Shown: piece after piece, positions 25,869-32,699 of the stretch
Layout of the letters: the number at the start of each line of letters is the position of its first letter
Numbering within the stretch: position 1 is the stretch's first letter
NCBI RefSeq assembly: GCF_024696245.1
Contig: NZ_JAILGZ010000080.1
Coordinates: 1-52,274 of the forward strand
DNA length: 52,274 nt
DNA from: Treponema sp.
GTDB lineage: Bacteria; Spirochaetota; Spirochaetia; Treponematales; Treponemataceae
Reading direction: 5' to 3'
Made by a program: the position numbers and the translations under genes
The notes under the pieces: model-generated
What the model was told of the DNA's origin: nothing
The model's database searches: none
Seen by the model: the letters and a program-made list of their open reading frames with translations, nothing else

Positions 25869-27953
25869 ATGGCCGATACAAGTAAACGCAACATGAGCAT
25901 TAAGGTTAAGCTTACTGCCCAGATAGGTTCAATGATTATACTTGCCTGCTTTATAGTTGCAGCTGTAAGTCTTACTGTTTTTGATAAAAGACAGATACTT
26001 TCTACAGAAAAACAGCTTGTTCATTCTGCAGACGGTGCAGCCCTTATTATGGAAGACTGGCTTGTTACCCTTAATGGTTATGCTTCTATTTCTGCCCTTA
26101 ATGCAGACGTAGTCAGGGCTATGAAAAATTCAGATGCCAGTGCCCTTGAAACAGAAATTGCAGGTTATACAGATTCCCTGGATTATGATTTTATGGCCTT
26201 TGTTGATAAAAACGGAAAGGTTATAGCCGGTGGAGCAGACGGATTTTCTGTGGGACAGGATTTGTCCGGAGTAAGGACTGTCCGTAAAGCCCTTTCCGGT
26301 GCAGCAGCCAGTGGTTTTGACAAGGATATGGCCGGTCTTACTGCTTTTGGAGCTTCCTATGCTTACCCGGTAAAGGACGGAGATGAGGTATTAGGTGCAA
26401 CTCTCTTTGTTTACGACCTTACTTCAGATGATTTCATTCACTTTATGCAGACCAGCTACGATGTTGAATGTACAATCTTTTGCGAAGATGTCAGGGTTGC
26501 TTCTTCCCTGGAGAATGTAGTTGGTACAAAGCTTACAAACCTTGCCATTGTTGATCAGGTATATAAGCATGGTGAAACTTACCGTGGTGAAAATACAATT
26601 AAGAATATTGATTATTATTCCATTTATTCACCACTTAAAAATGATGACGGTCAGATTGCCGGAATGCTGTTTATCGCCAAGTCTCTTGCTGATATTGAAG
26701 CCATTAAATATGAAACCCTTAATGTAGTAGTTCCTGTGGGAATTTGTCTTGCCTTTGTACTTATGATTATAGGCTTCCTTTTTGTTAAAAGGCTTATGTG
26801 GCGTATTTCTAACGTTACAAAACAGCTGGAAGAAATGGCTACTGGAGAAGCTGACCTTACCAAGAGGGTTACCCTCCGCAAAAGGGATGAAATTGGTGAC
26901 CTGGTTATTAACTTTAATAAGTTTTGTGACAAGCTTCATCAGATTATTGGAGAAACAAAGAAGTCTAAGGATGAACTCAGCCTTTCCGGAGAAAGCATGA
27001 CTGCCAGTACCCATGATACTGCAAGTTCAATTGTTCAGATTACAAGTAACATTGACAGTATTGCTGACCAGATTAAGACTCAGGATCATTCAGTTCAGCA
27101 GACAGCAGGGGCAGTAGAAGAGATTTCTTCCAATATTGAATCCCTTAACCGCATGATAGAAAATCAGTCTTCCGGTGTAACTCAGGCCAGTGCAGCTGTA
27201 GAAGAAATGATAGGAAACATTAATTCTGTAAATCATTCTGTAGAAAAAATGGCATCTTCTTTTGATGAACTTGAAGAAAATGCAGATACAGGATTTAAGA
27301 AGCAGGGTGATGTAAACGAACGTATTCTTCAGATTGAACAGCAGAGCCAGATGCTTATGGAAGCTAACCTTGCAATTTCAAGCATTGCAGAACAGACAAA
27401 CCTTCTTGCCATGAATGCCGCAATTGAAGCCGCTCATGCCGGAGAAGCAGGTAAGGGCTTTGCCGTAGTTGCAGACGAAATCCGTAAGCTTTCAGAAACA
27501 TCTTCTGCCCAGTCAAAGACAATCGGTACCCAGCTTTCCCACATCAAGGATTCTATTGGAGAAGTTGTATCAGCTTCCAATGAATCAAGCCGTTCTTTTG
27601 CTGTAGTATCAGAAAAGATTCGCGAAACTGACCAGCTGGTAATGCAGATCAGGGCTGCTATGGAAGAACAGAACCAGGGTTCTATTCAGATTACAGAAGC
27701 CCTTAAGACTATGAATGACAGCACTCAGGAAGTTCGTGGTGCATCAGAAGAAATGTCTAACGGAAGTAAGGTTATTCTTGATGAAATTAAACTTTTGCAG
27801 GAATCTACCTTTACAATGAAGAATAGTATGGATGAAATGTCAGCTGGTGCCCGTAAGATTAATGAAACAGGAACAGCCCTGACAGGAATTAATCAGCAGG
27901 TACAGGGAGCCATTGATAAGATTGGTTCTCAGATTGACTTGTTCAGGGTATAA
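25869..27953 (+). CDS. Methyl-accepting chemotaxis protein with Cache-type sensor
   Basis: A 694-aa receptor. The start at 25869 (MADTSKRN) is favoured by AGGAGG 9 nt upstream over an in-frame ATG 15 codons earlier. Order: transmembrane helix (about 14-38), extracellular sensor (about 40-285) of Cache type ([16 protein letters not shown]; a second part with [13 protein letters not shown]), transmembrane helix (about 287-310), HAMP (about 310-360) and cytoplasmic signalling domain with the conserved tip [19 protein letters not shown] (about 510). It feeds CheA/CheW in chemotaxis. The ligand is unknown. It is a single-gene unit with its own terminator. Confidence 0.95.
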   Translation: MADTSKRNMSIKVKLTAQIGSMIILACFIVAAVSLTVFDKRQILSTEKQLVHSADGAALIMEDWLVTLNGYASISALNADVVRAMKNSDASALETEIAGYTDSLDYDFMAFVDKNGKVIAGGADGFSVGQDLSGVRTVRKALSGAAASGFDKDMAGLTAFGASYAYPVKDGDEVLGATLFVYDLTSDDFIHFMQTSYDVECTIFCEDVRVASSLENVVGTKLTNLAIVDQVYKHGETYRGENTIKNIDYYSIYSPLKNDDGQIAGMLFIAKSLADIEAIKYETLNVVVPVGICLAFVLMIIGFLFVKRLMWRISNVTKQLEEMATGEADLTKRVTLRKRDEIGDLVINFNKFCDKLHQIIGETKKSKDELSLSGESMTASTHDTASSIVQITSNIDSIADQIKTQDHSVQQTAGAVEEISSNIESLNRMIENQSSGVTQASAAVEEMIGNINSVNHSVEKMASSFDELEENADTGFKKQGDVNERILQIEQQSQMLMEANLAISSIAEQTNLLAMNAAIEAAHAGEAGKGFAVVADEIRKLSETSSAQSKTIGTQLSHIKDSIGEVVSASNESSRSFAVVSEKIRETDQLVMQIRAAMEEQNQGSIQITEALKTMNDSTQEVRGASEEMSNGSKVILDEIKLLQESTFTMKNSMDEMSAGARKINETGTALTGINQQVQGAIDKIGSQIDLFRV

Positions 27954-28008
27954 AATTAAGTCCATATAAAGAGGATAAAAGTCCGGGGCATCAGGAGTGC
28001 CTTAAAAT

Positions 28009-28078
28009 AAAATACCCGCTGTAAAAGTAGAAGTGAATATCTTTCTAAACTGCTTTTAACAGTGGGTATTTTTTTTAG
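28009..28078. terminator. Bidirectional terminator after the chemotaxis receptor gene
   Basis: Long arms (28009-28030 and 28050-28072, core AAAATACCCGCTGT with ACAGTGGGTATTTT) and a T-run on both strands. It can stop the plus-strand receptor gene and the minus-strand small gene ending at 28092. Confidence 0.85.
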
Positions 28079-28091
28079 TTGGCAGAAATAA

Positions 28092-28337
28092 TCAGATCGT
28101 TGTTTTTAAGAAGCCTGTTCCTGCTGTAACCCATTCTTCATCTTTATAACCGTAAACTGTTATTGAAAAATTTGAGGCAGAAGATTCGTTTTTAACTTTT
28201 ATATAGTCTTTTGCTTTTCCTGGAACGGTGTTCAGGTCAAAAACATATGCTCCAGGCCTGTCTATTTGAGGAAGACCCTGAGTAAAAGCCATACATGAGG
28301 ATATAAGTACAAAAATTGTCAGAAGAATTTTTTTCAT
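28092..28337 (-). CDS. Short secreted protein, shortened paralogue of the 30051-30770 gene (possible frameshift at A5)
   Basis: An 81-aa protein from the ATG at 28337 (strong AAGGAG upstream), with signal peptide MKKILLTIFVLISSCMAFTQ. The mature part matches the first domain of the gene at 30051-30770 (AYVFDLNTVPGKAKDYIKVK against AFVFDLQAIPGKADDGIKVK, then NFSITVYGY and GTGFLK). It then stops within three codons of FLK. Reading on in a frame shifted by one base over the A5 run (28103-28107) gives KNNDLIISAN and a stop, which resembles the C-terminal KKHNDLYIEVK of the paralogue. So either a short one-domain protein lost a base, or the short form is functional. Function unknown. Confidence 0.65.
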   Translation of the reverse strand: MKKILLTIFVLISSCMAFTQGLPQIDRPGAYVFDLNTVPGKAKDYIKVKNESSASNFSITVYGYKDEEWVTAGTGFLKTTI

Positions 28338-28364
28338 TGGTATCTCCTTAAATTTAATTACTTT

Positions 28365-28394
28365 TATAATTGCATGTAAGAAAATATCAGTCAA
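28365..28394 (-). promoter_or_regulatory. Possible promoter of the short secreted-protein gene
   Basis: TTGACT at 28389-28394 on the minus strand, with an A/T-rich -10 zone at 28363-28370 (ATTATA, 18-bp spacer, or TATAAA, 20-bp). The -35 is clear and the -10 is ambiguous. It lies about 30 bp before the start codon. Confidence 0.35.
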
Positions 28395-28429
28395 GAAAAG
28401 GATTTATGGAGGGATAAAGGTTAAATAAT

Positions 28430-29002
28430 TTACAATTCCATATACATTGGCGTGAGATTTTTGACTTCCTGATTTTTTTCTGGTTCCATGAACTTTTCCA
28501 GATTCGCAAATTTGTTTCTTTTATAAAATCTTAGTGCTTTTTTATCTGCATATAATACAATAAATCTGGCTTTAAGATGTTTTTCTGATATTGACTGGCA
28601 TCGTTTTATTACTTCTCCCATAATTTTATCACTGAAATAAAAATGGTTATCAGGGTTACTTTCAGCTTTTGAATCTTTATCAAAGTGCATTTTCTGGAAG
28701 TTTACATCAATTGCAAAGATATCAATTTTTATAGCAGGTAATATTTTAACGTAATTATCAACTTTATGAATTATTCCTGAAGCAGCAAGAGAAAAAAAAC
28801 CGATTATTTTTTTTGTTTTCTTTATATAAACAATGAAATGAAGGCCATCTTCTGTGTTTAATTCAGAATCTGAAAAGATTTCATTTTTTACGTAATTATC
28901 AATACATTCATTACCACAGGAAAAATCTTGAATGTTTTTTTTGTCAGAGAATTTTAGAAGTCTGATTTTATATAAAACTTCTTCACCATATTTATAGGAC
29001 AT
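28430..29002 (-). CDS. GNAT acetyltransferase, TacT-toxin-like
   Basis: A 190-aa GNAT-fold protein. FSCGNECIDNYVKNE near residue 30 fits the F-x-C-G-xx-x-(L/I)DxY(L/V) opening of tRNA-acetylating TacT/AtaT-like toxins, and the C-terminal LYADKKALRFYKRNKF matches the closing helix and strand of the fold. The acetyl-CoA loop is less clear: GEVIKRC follows a variable insert. The start lies 2 bp after the stop of a 52-aa gene, the usual close coupling of toxin-antitoxin operons. Such toxins stop translation by acetylating charged tRNA; this is inferred, and a plain metabolic GNAT is possible. Confidence 0.65.
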   Translation of the reverse strand: MSYKYGEEVLYKIRLLKFSDKKNIQDFSCGNECIDNYVKNEIFSDSELNTEDGLHFIVYIKKTKKIIGFFSLAASGIIHKVDNYVKILPAIKIDIFAIDVNFQKMHFDKDSKAESNPDNHFYFSDKIMGEVIKRCQSISEKHLKARFIVLYADKKALRFYKRNKFANLEKFMEPEKNQEVKNLTPMYMEL

Positions 29003-29004
29003 TA

Positions 29005-29163
29005 TTATTTTATGTCCTTAGACGTCTTTACACCCTTAGTCTTATGGGCTTCAAAACGTGCGATGGCATCTTTTGCTTTAGGATGGTTTGCGGAGAAAAA
29101 AGCCTGAGCTTTTGATTCTTTTAATACGAATGCCATTGTGGTTGGTCTTGGTGACTGCTTCAT
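29005..29163 (-). CDS. 52-aa protein upstream of the GNAT gene, putative antitoxin
   Basis: A small ORF (start 29163, TAA at 29005-29007) with a strong AAGGAGG about 6 nt ahead. It starts MKQSPRPTTMAFVLKESKAQ and is Lys/Ala rich with a basic tail (KTKGVKTSKDIK). I do not see a ribbon-helix-helix DNA-binding domain of the TacA kind, so it would be an unusual partner. Its stop is 2 bp from the GNAT start and a TTGTCA-N17-TATATT promoter precedes it. Antitoxin role inferred from position and size only. Confidence 0.6.
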   Translation of the reverse strand: MKQSPRPTTMAFVLKESKAQAFFSANHPKAKDAIARFEAHKTKGVKTSKDIK

Positions 29164-29199
29164 CTTTTTCCTCCTTGATTTGAATTATCTATCAATATA

Positions 29200-29228
29200 A
29201 ATATACACTTTATTTTTTTTAGTGACAA
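29200..29228 (-). promoter_or_regulatory. Predicted promoter of the 52-aa/GNAT operon
   Basis: Minus strand -35 TTGTCA (29223-29228), 17-bp spacer, -10 TATATT (29200-29205). The 13-bp TACAGGAAGAGTT (29236-29248) directly upstream also occurs in the leader region of the gene at 30051-30770. Confidence 0.6.
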
Positions 29229-29267
29229 GTTTATATACAGGAAGAGTTACAGCATCCAATGAACCCC

Positions 29268-29296
29268 AAAGCCTGCAGGATTTAGCTGCAGGCTTT
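29268..29296 (-). terminator. Hairpin after the lipoprotein gene at 29301
   Basis: AAAGCCTGCAG (29268-29278) pairs with CTGCAGGCTTT (286-296 of the same block) around a 7-nt loop, a perfect 11-bp stem directly after the stop. The best T-run follows on the plus strand, so its terminator strength for the minus strand is uncertain. Confidence 0.55.
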
Positions 29297-29300
29297 CTTT

Positions 29301-30029
29301 TTAGTTTATTCCGAATGATGTTGTGGAAGAAATATCAGTCTGTTTGAATAACGTATCATAGTTGTAGTATTCCAGCATGAGGGAAGCGAGAATATCCTTC
29401 TGCTCATCAGTAAGTTCCCGGGAGAACGAAGGATTTAGGCGGATTGATTCATCAAAAGTATCAATTACTGCATAAAGTTCATCCATAACACTTACTTTTG
29501 CACCGCAGGTTGCCCCCAGCATAAGGCTGTATGTTTTTCCCTTTGAATTCTTATAAGTGTTAACTTTCGTGATTACAACAGGAATTATCTGACTGTCCTG
29601 AATCATAATGCCGTCATCCTGTGCAGATAAATAGAATATTGTATCGTTTTTACCGGTCTCTATAGTAAAGTTTTCATCAAAGAAATTGGTGCTTGAAAAT
29701 TCATCCTCATCCACCCAGCCGTCAATTCTTCTGTAGATGGAAGTAGAAAATACTTCATTACCGTCTCTGCTGAAAGTTCCCTTTTGAGAAATTGTTCCGC
29801 TTTTTTTTCCTACACCGAAAACTGTTTTCTGGCTTATATCTCTTTTTACGGAAGACATGGAAAGTTCATACCCGTTCCACTGAAGGATTTTTCCCAAACT
29901 GTTTGAAGTTACGGGAATTACTGTAAAGTCATCGCTTCCTTCAACGTATGCTGTGTTTTTAAAACTGATGCAGCTGACGGATAAAATGGAAAATGCTGCT
30001 GCAAAAAGAATTCCTGTTATTTTTTTCAT
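29301..30029 (-). CDS. Lipoprotein of unknown function
   Basis: A 242-aa protein with a lipobox SVSC (Cys20) after a short signal helix. No domain recognised; the mature part is beta-rich with an internal WNGYELSMSSVKRDIS and a charged tail (ELTDEQKDILASLMLEYYNY). It starts 21 bp after the end of the two-domain secreted-protein gene, so the two probably share a transcript. AGGAG precedes the ATG. What it does is unknown; location in the envelope is the only secure inference. Confidence 0.6.
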   Translation of the reverse strand: MKKITGILFAAAFSILSVSCISFKNTAYVEGSDDFTVIPVTSNSLGKILQWNGYELSMSSVKRDISQKTVFGVGKKSGTISQKGTFSRDGNEVFSTSIYRRIDGWVDEDEFSSTNFFDENFTIETGKNDTIFYLSAQDDGIMIQDSQIIPVVITKVNTYKNSKGKTYSLMLGATCGAKVSVMDELYAVIDTFDESIRLNPSFSRELTDEQKDILASLMLEYYNYDTLFKQTDISSTTSFGIN

Positions 30030-30050
30030 GATGTATGCTCCTGATGTTTT

Positions 30051-30770
30051 TTATTTTACTTCGATGTAAAGATCGTTGTGTTTTTTATATAAACTGAAAG
30101 AAAATTCACTGTCAGCAGATGGTATGATTTTTATGTAACGGAATTTTTTTATTTTTTCAGTCGTACAGTAAGTATCTGAAGAATCTGTATCACTGCCGTT
30201 TTTCAAGGCAAGGGCTGTGAGCAGCGTAAAATCGCTGTCAGGACTGTATGAACCGTATATAAAGAAAGTACAAGGTGAATCAAAGGTGGCAGAGGAAGAA
30301 ATCTTCATATTGTCTTTAAACCTGCCTGAAATTTCCTTTAAGTCATATACTGCAGCACTGCTGATTTCATCAGGTTCAGGACTCCAGTCTGAGAACATTA
30401 TGTTCAGGTCATTGTGAGATTTTGAAATGACAGGAACCAGTTTTGACTGTGAATTTGTTGTAATTGCATAATAACGGAATTTTTTTACACTGTAATCGCA
30501 CATGAGTGTGTCTGTGTCACCCTGTTCCTTTAAAAATCCTGTTGCTGTATTTTTCCAGATTCCGTTCTGGTAGCCGTAGACAGTTATGCCGAAATATTTT
30601 GATGATGAAATATTTTTAACTTTTATTCCGTCATCTGCCTTTCCTGGAATTGCCTGTAAATCAAATACGAAGGCTTCTCCTTTTGTAAACTCTGGAAGTT
30701 CCTGAGCCTGTAGTGATGCTGTAAAAGCTGTTGAAAATAATGCTGTAATAACTAGAAAAAACCTTTTCAT
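30051..30770 (-). CDS. Secreted protein with two tandem copies of a beta domain
   Basis: A 239-aa protein with signal peptide (to LQAQ, about 22). Residues about 30-130 and 135-239 are repeats of one domain: AFVFDLQAIPGKADDGIKVK and AAVYDLKEISGRFKDNMKIS open them, KKFRYYAI and KKFRYIKI lie inside, and SKSHNDLNIMF and KKHNDLYIEVK close them. I do not recognise the family; the fold is probably a beta-sandwich. It sits downstream of tRNA-Leu with a strong hairpin in the leader, and a shortened relative lies at 28092-28337. Function unknown, envelope location. Confidence 0.65.
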   Translation of the reverse strand: MKRFFLVITALFSTAFTASLQAQELPEFTKGEAFVFDLQAIPGKADDGIKVKNISSSKYFGITVYGYQNGIWKNTATGFLKEQGDTDTLMCDYSVKKFRYYAITTNSQSKLVPVISKSHNDLNIMFSDWSPEPDEISSAAVYDLKEISGRFKDNMKISSSATFDSPCTFFIYGSYSPDSDFTLLTALALKNGSDTDSSDTYCTTEKIKKFRYIKIIPSADSEFSFSLYKKHNDLYIEVK

Positions 30771-30792
30771 GGTATACCTCCACCAAATCCCC

Positions 30793-30828
30793 TTAAAGCG
30801 AGTTTTGGCTTCGCAAAACTCGCTTTAA
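30793..30828. repeat. 15-bp perfect inverted repeat in the leader of the two-domain gene
   Basis: TTAAAGCGAGTTTTG (30793-30807) and its exact complement (30814-30828) with a GCTTCG loop. There is no T-tract after it on the minus strand, so it is not a normal terminator; it could be a REP-like element or leader hairpin (see findings). Confidence 0.85.
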
Positions 30829-30836
30829 AGCTTATG

Positions 30837-30855
30837 TACAGGAAGAGTTCCTGTA
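30837..30855. repeat. 8-bp inverted repeat TACAGGAA-GAG-TTCCTGTA
   Basis: Perfect arms with a 3-nt spacer, located between the tRNA-Leu terminator and the leader hairpin. Its left half TACAGGAAGAGTT recurs at 29236-29248. A regulator site is possible but unproven. Confidence 0.5.
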
Positions 30856-30860
30856 TTATA

Positions 30861-30890
30861 AAAAAAAGAGATGTTCAAAAGAACATCTCT
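30861..30890 (-). terminator. Terminator of the tRNA-Leu gene
   Basis: A 10-bp perfect stem (30867-30876 with 30881-30890) and AAAA loop, ending on the minus strand in eight T. It follows the tRNA end at 30896 directly. Confidence 0.92.
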
Positions 30891-30895
30891 AATGC

Positions 30896-30981
30896 TGCCG
30901 AGCACCAGACTTGAACTGGCACAGCTTTTACAAGCCGAGGGATTTTAAGTCCCTTGTGTCTACCAATTCCACCAGCTCGGC
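30896..30981 (-). tRNA. tRNA-Leu (anticodon UAA)
   Basis: An 86-nt class II tRNA on the minus strand. The acceptor stem GCCGAGC/GCTCGGC closes, the D-arm starts TGGTGGAATTGGTAGACAC, the anticodon loop CTTAAAA contains UAA, a long variable arm is present, and the T-loop carries GTTCAAGTC. The 3' CCA is not encoded (GCA follows the discriminator A), so it is added after transcription. Confidence 0.95.
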
Positions 30982-31032
30982 AAGTTGAAGAATTATATTA
31001 AAAAAAGGGCAGGGTTGTCAATGTTCTTTCTG

Positions 31033-31572
31033 CTATTTAACCTGAGAATAGAGCTCTGCCATCTGGTTTCTCCATTCACCCTTCTTTTCCCTGTCTTCCC
31101 ATTCAATAATCTTTTTAATGGTAAAGTGCTTCATGTCGTGGATGTTAGGAAAGTTTACTACACCAAAGCGGCCCTGGCCTATGTAGGTAAGGCGGTCTCC
31201 ATCTTCCAGAGTTTCTGTTGCCTGCAGTTCCTTAAGGACACAGTCAAAGTGAACCGGGTTTCCTGTAGCTTTATTTGTTATTGCTGTAGAAAGGTCTGTA
31301 ATTACCTGGCCGCATTTTTCGCATACAGGCTGGTTCTGGCTTTTAAAAACTTTTATTGCTTCTTCGGATGCACGTATCTGTTCAATAGTTACTGGGTCAA
31401 AACGACGGTTGTCATGACGCTGGTGACGGTCATTTCTGTCACGGCGGCGGTTGTCGTCAAAGCGGCGTTCATCATTGCGCCTGTCATCATTACGACGGTC
31501 CTCATTACGTCTGTCATCGCGACGGTTATTTCTATTATTAAAATGCCTGTTGTTCTTTCTGTCTTTATTCAT
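31033..31572 (-). CDS. Arg/Asn/Asp-rich protein with zinc-ribbon-like motif
   Basis: A 179-aa cytoplasmic protein. The first 60 residues are a low-complexity stretch of D, R and N with repeated RRND/RRDD units (strongly charged, disordered, RNA-binding-like). The rest is compact: CEKCGQ and NPVHFDCVLK form a CxxC...HxxxC zinc-ribbon-like set, and RLTYIGQGRFGVVNF follows. I do not recognise the family. It may be an RNA- or ribosome-associated factor (inference). It lies downstream of the rpsP-yraN operon with a 35-bp gap after a 59-aa gene. Confidence 0.7.
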   Translation of the reverse strand: MNKDRKNNRHFNNRNNRRDDRRNEDRRNDDRRNDERRFDDNRRRDRNDRHQRHDNRRFDPVTIEQIRASEEAIKVFKSQNQPVCEKCGQVITDLSTAITNKATGNPVHFDCVLKELQATETLEDGDRLTYIGQGRFGVVNFPNIHDMKHFTIKKIIEWEDREKKGEWRNQMAELYSQVK

Positions 31573-31607
31573 ACTGTGATTATAACAATAATATTCAGAA
31601 TTGAAAA

Positions 31608-31787
31608 TCAGCGGAAGAGTAAATCGCTTGAATTAAGGGGATTGCCCTTACTGCCAACAATATGCCTGCTCATAATGACAGCTATTCTGTCAATGGCATT
31701 ATTGATGTAGTTTTTGTCCTGGATTTTAGACTGAAGTTCCAGTACTTTTTCAGAAAGAGGCGAAGCTGTAACTGTTTTTTTCGACAT
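31608..31787 (-). CDS. 59-aa conserved-looking small protein after yraN
   Basis: A small ORF from ATG (31787) to TGA (31608-31610), starting MSKKTVTASPLSEKVLELQS. It is 3 bp from the yraN stop and has a GGAG site inside the yraN tail, so it is likely translated. The sequence is mostly helical (SEKVLELQSKIQDKNYINNA); no function assigned. Its close coupling to yraN supports it being real. Confidence 0.6.
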   Translation of the reverse strand: MSKKTVTASPLSEKVLELQSKIQDKNYINNAIDRIAVIMSRHIVGSKGNPLNSSDLLFR

Positions 31788-31790
31788 CTG

Positions 31791-32150
31791 TTACTCCGTA
31801 AAAGCATTCTCAATGTGATAAACCGGATCCAGAACCGGAAGATCGAGGGCAAGTACATCAAAGTGAATATACCTGTTACTATATTCTCGATGTTTTTGCA
31901 GGTAACATTTAGCAGTTTTAATTATCTTTTCTTGTTTTCTTGAATTTAATTCATGGGCAAGGGTTTCTATAGTGCCGTGGGGAAGGGATTTTACTTCAAA
32001 AAAAGTAAGGTGCTGACCTTTAAGGGCGATTATGTCAATTTCGCCCCCTCTGGTACGGAAATTCCGCTGGAGAATGGTATAGCCCTTTTCTTTAAGCCAG
32101 GAAGATGCCCTGTCTTCTGCATCATTGCCTTTTTGTCTTGTAGAAAGCAA
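31791..32150 (-). CDS. yraN: YraN family protein (UPF0102, Holliday-junction-resolvase-like fold)
   Basis: A 119-aa protein with the family signature: GNDAEDRASSWLKEKGYTIL, then NFRTRGGEIDIIALKGQHL and FFEVKSL, the D...ExK nuclease-like core. Members resemble archaeal Holliday junction resolvases but the activity is not established. Position near rpsP-trmD-rplS is typical across Bacteria. It starts 5 bp after the 89-aa gene stop. Confidence 0.93.
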   Translation of the reverse strand: MLSTRQKGNDAEDRASSWLKEKGYTILQRNFRTRGGEIDIIALKGQHLTFFEVKSLPHGTIETLAHELNSRKQEKIIKTAKCYLQKHREYSNRYIHFDVLALDLPVLDPVYHIENAFTE

Positions 32151-32155
32151 GTGAC

Positions 32156-32425
32156 TTATGCTTCCTCCAGTTCTTCAAGTTCCTCAAGCTCTTCCAGTTC
32201 TTCAAGTTGTTCAGAGTCCTGGTTATCTGACTGAGCCTTTGGTTCAGGAGGCAGTTCTTTTCCGTTTGTAAGGAGGTAGGGTACAGCCCAGCGCTTAATG
32301 CAGGCAATGTGATAGTTTTTTGCAGGCTTATTTGCACCAAGGAACATGTTGATTCCGTCGTCAAAGTAAACGTCTGCACTAAAGCGGGTTCCAATATGTA
32401 TTACTGAAGAATCGATTTTATTCAT
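32156..32425 (-). CDS. 89-aa protein with C-terminal LEE repeat
   Basis: An 89-aa soluble protein. The N-terminal 60 residues are compact (FSADVYFDDGINMFLGANKP, then YHIACIKRWAVPYLL). The tail is an acidic low-complexity run of five near-perfect LEE units encoded by a degenerate DNA repeat (32160-32210). Its length could vary between strains by slippage. No function known; it lies between flhB-like and yraN genes, in a run otherwise linked to translation and flagella. Confidence 0.6.
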   Translation of the reverse strand: MNKIDSSVIHIGTRFSADVYFDDGINMFLGANKPAKNYHIACIKRWAVPYLLTNGKELPPEPKAQSDNQDSEQLEELEELEELEELEEA

Positions 32426-32444
32426 ATATATTCCGTAAAGTAAG

Positions 32445-32699
32445 TTAATCTTCCATTTGTTTTATCATGGCAAAAACTGCAGCAACAGCCCGCCATGTTT
32501 CTTCCGGTATGCAGTCTCCGATTTCCTGCAGCGAAAGAATGTTTTCCGTAAGCTGGTCTTCTACTACAGGTATGTCATTTTCTTTTGCAATTTCAATCAT
32601 CCTTTCTGCCAGAAAGCCTTTAGCCTTAGCCTGAATAACAGGGGCTTCCTTTTCTGGTGGATATTTGAGGGCAACTGCACTGAAATTATTATTTTTCAT
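32445..32699 (-). CDS. FlhB-like small protein (C-terminal domain only, FlhX/YlqH type)
   Basis: An 84-aa protein like the cytoplasmic C-terminal domain of the flagellar export switch FlhB: AVALKYPPEKEAPVIQAKAK, then AERMIEIAKENDIPVVEDQL and DCIPEETWRAVAAVFA. The NPTH autocleavage site and the membrane part of full FlhB are missing. In Bacillus the equivalent YlqH is encoded at the same place behind ylqG. It overlaps the FliK-like gene by 1 bp (TAATG), so the two are translationally coupled. A role in flagellar export is probable, not proven. Confidence 0.85.
   Translation of the reverse strand: MKNNNFSAVALKYPPEKEAPVIQAKAKGFLAERMIEIAKENDIPVVEDQLTENILSLQEIGDCIPEETWRAVAAVFAMIKQMED

Noticed and set aside
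30985-31710. 241-codon plus-strand frame opposite the Arg-rich gene and tail of the operon
   Set aside because: Hydrophobic strings come from the complement of the low-complexity RD codons; no RBS or domain.
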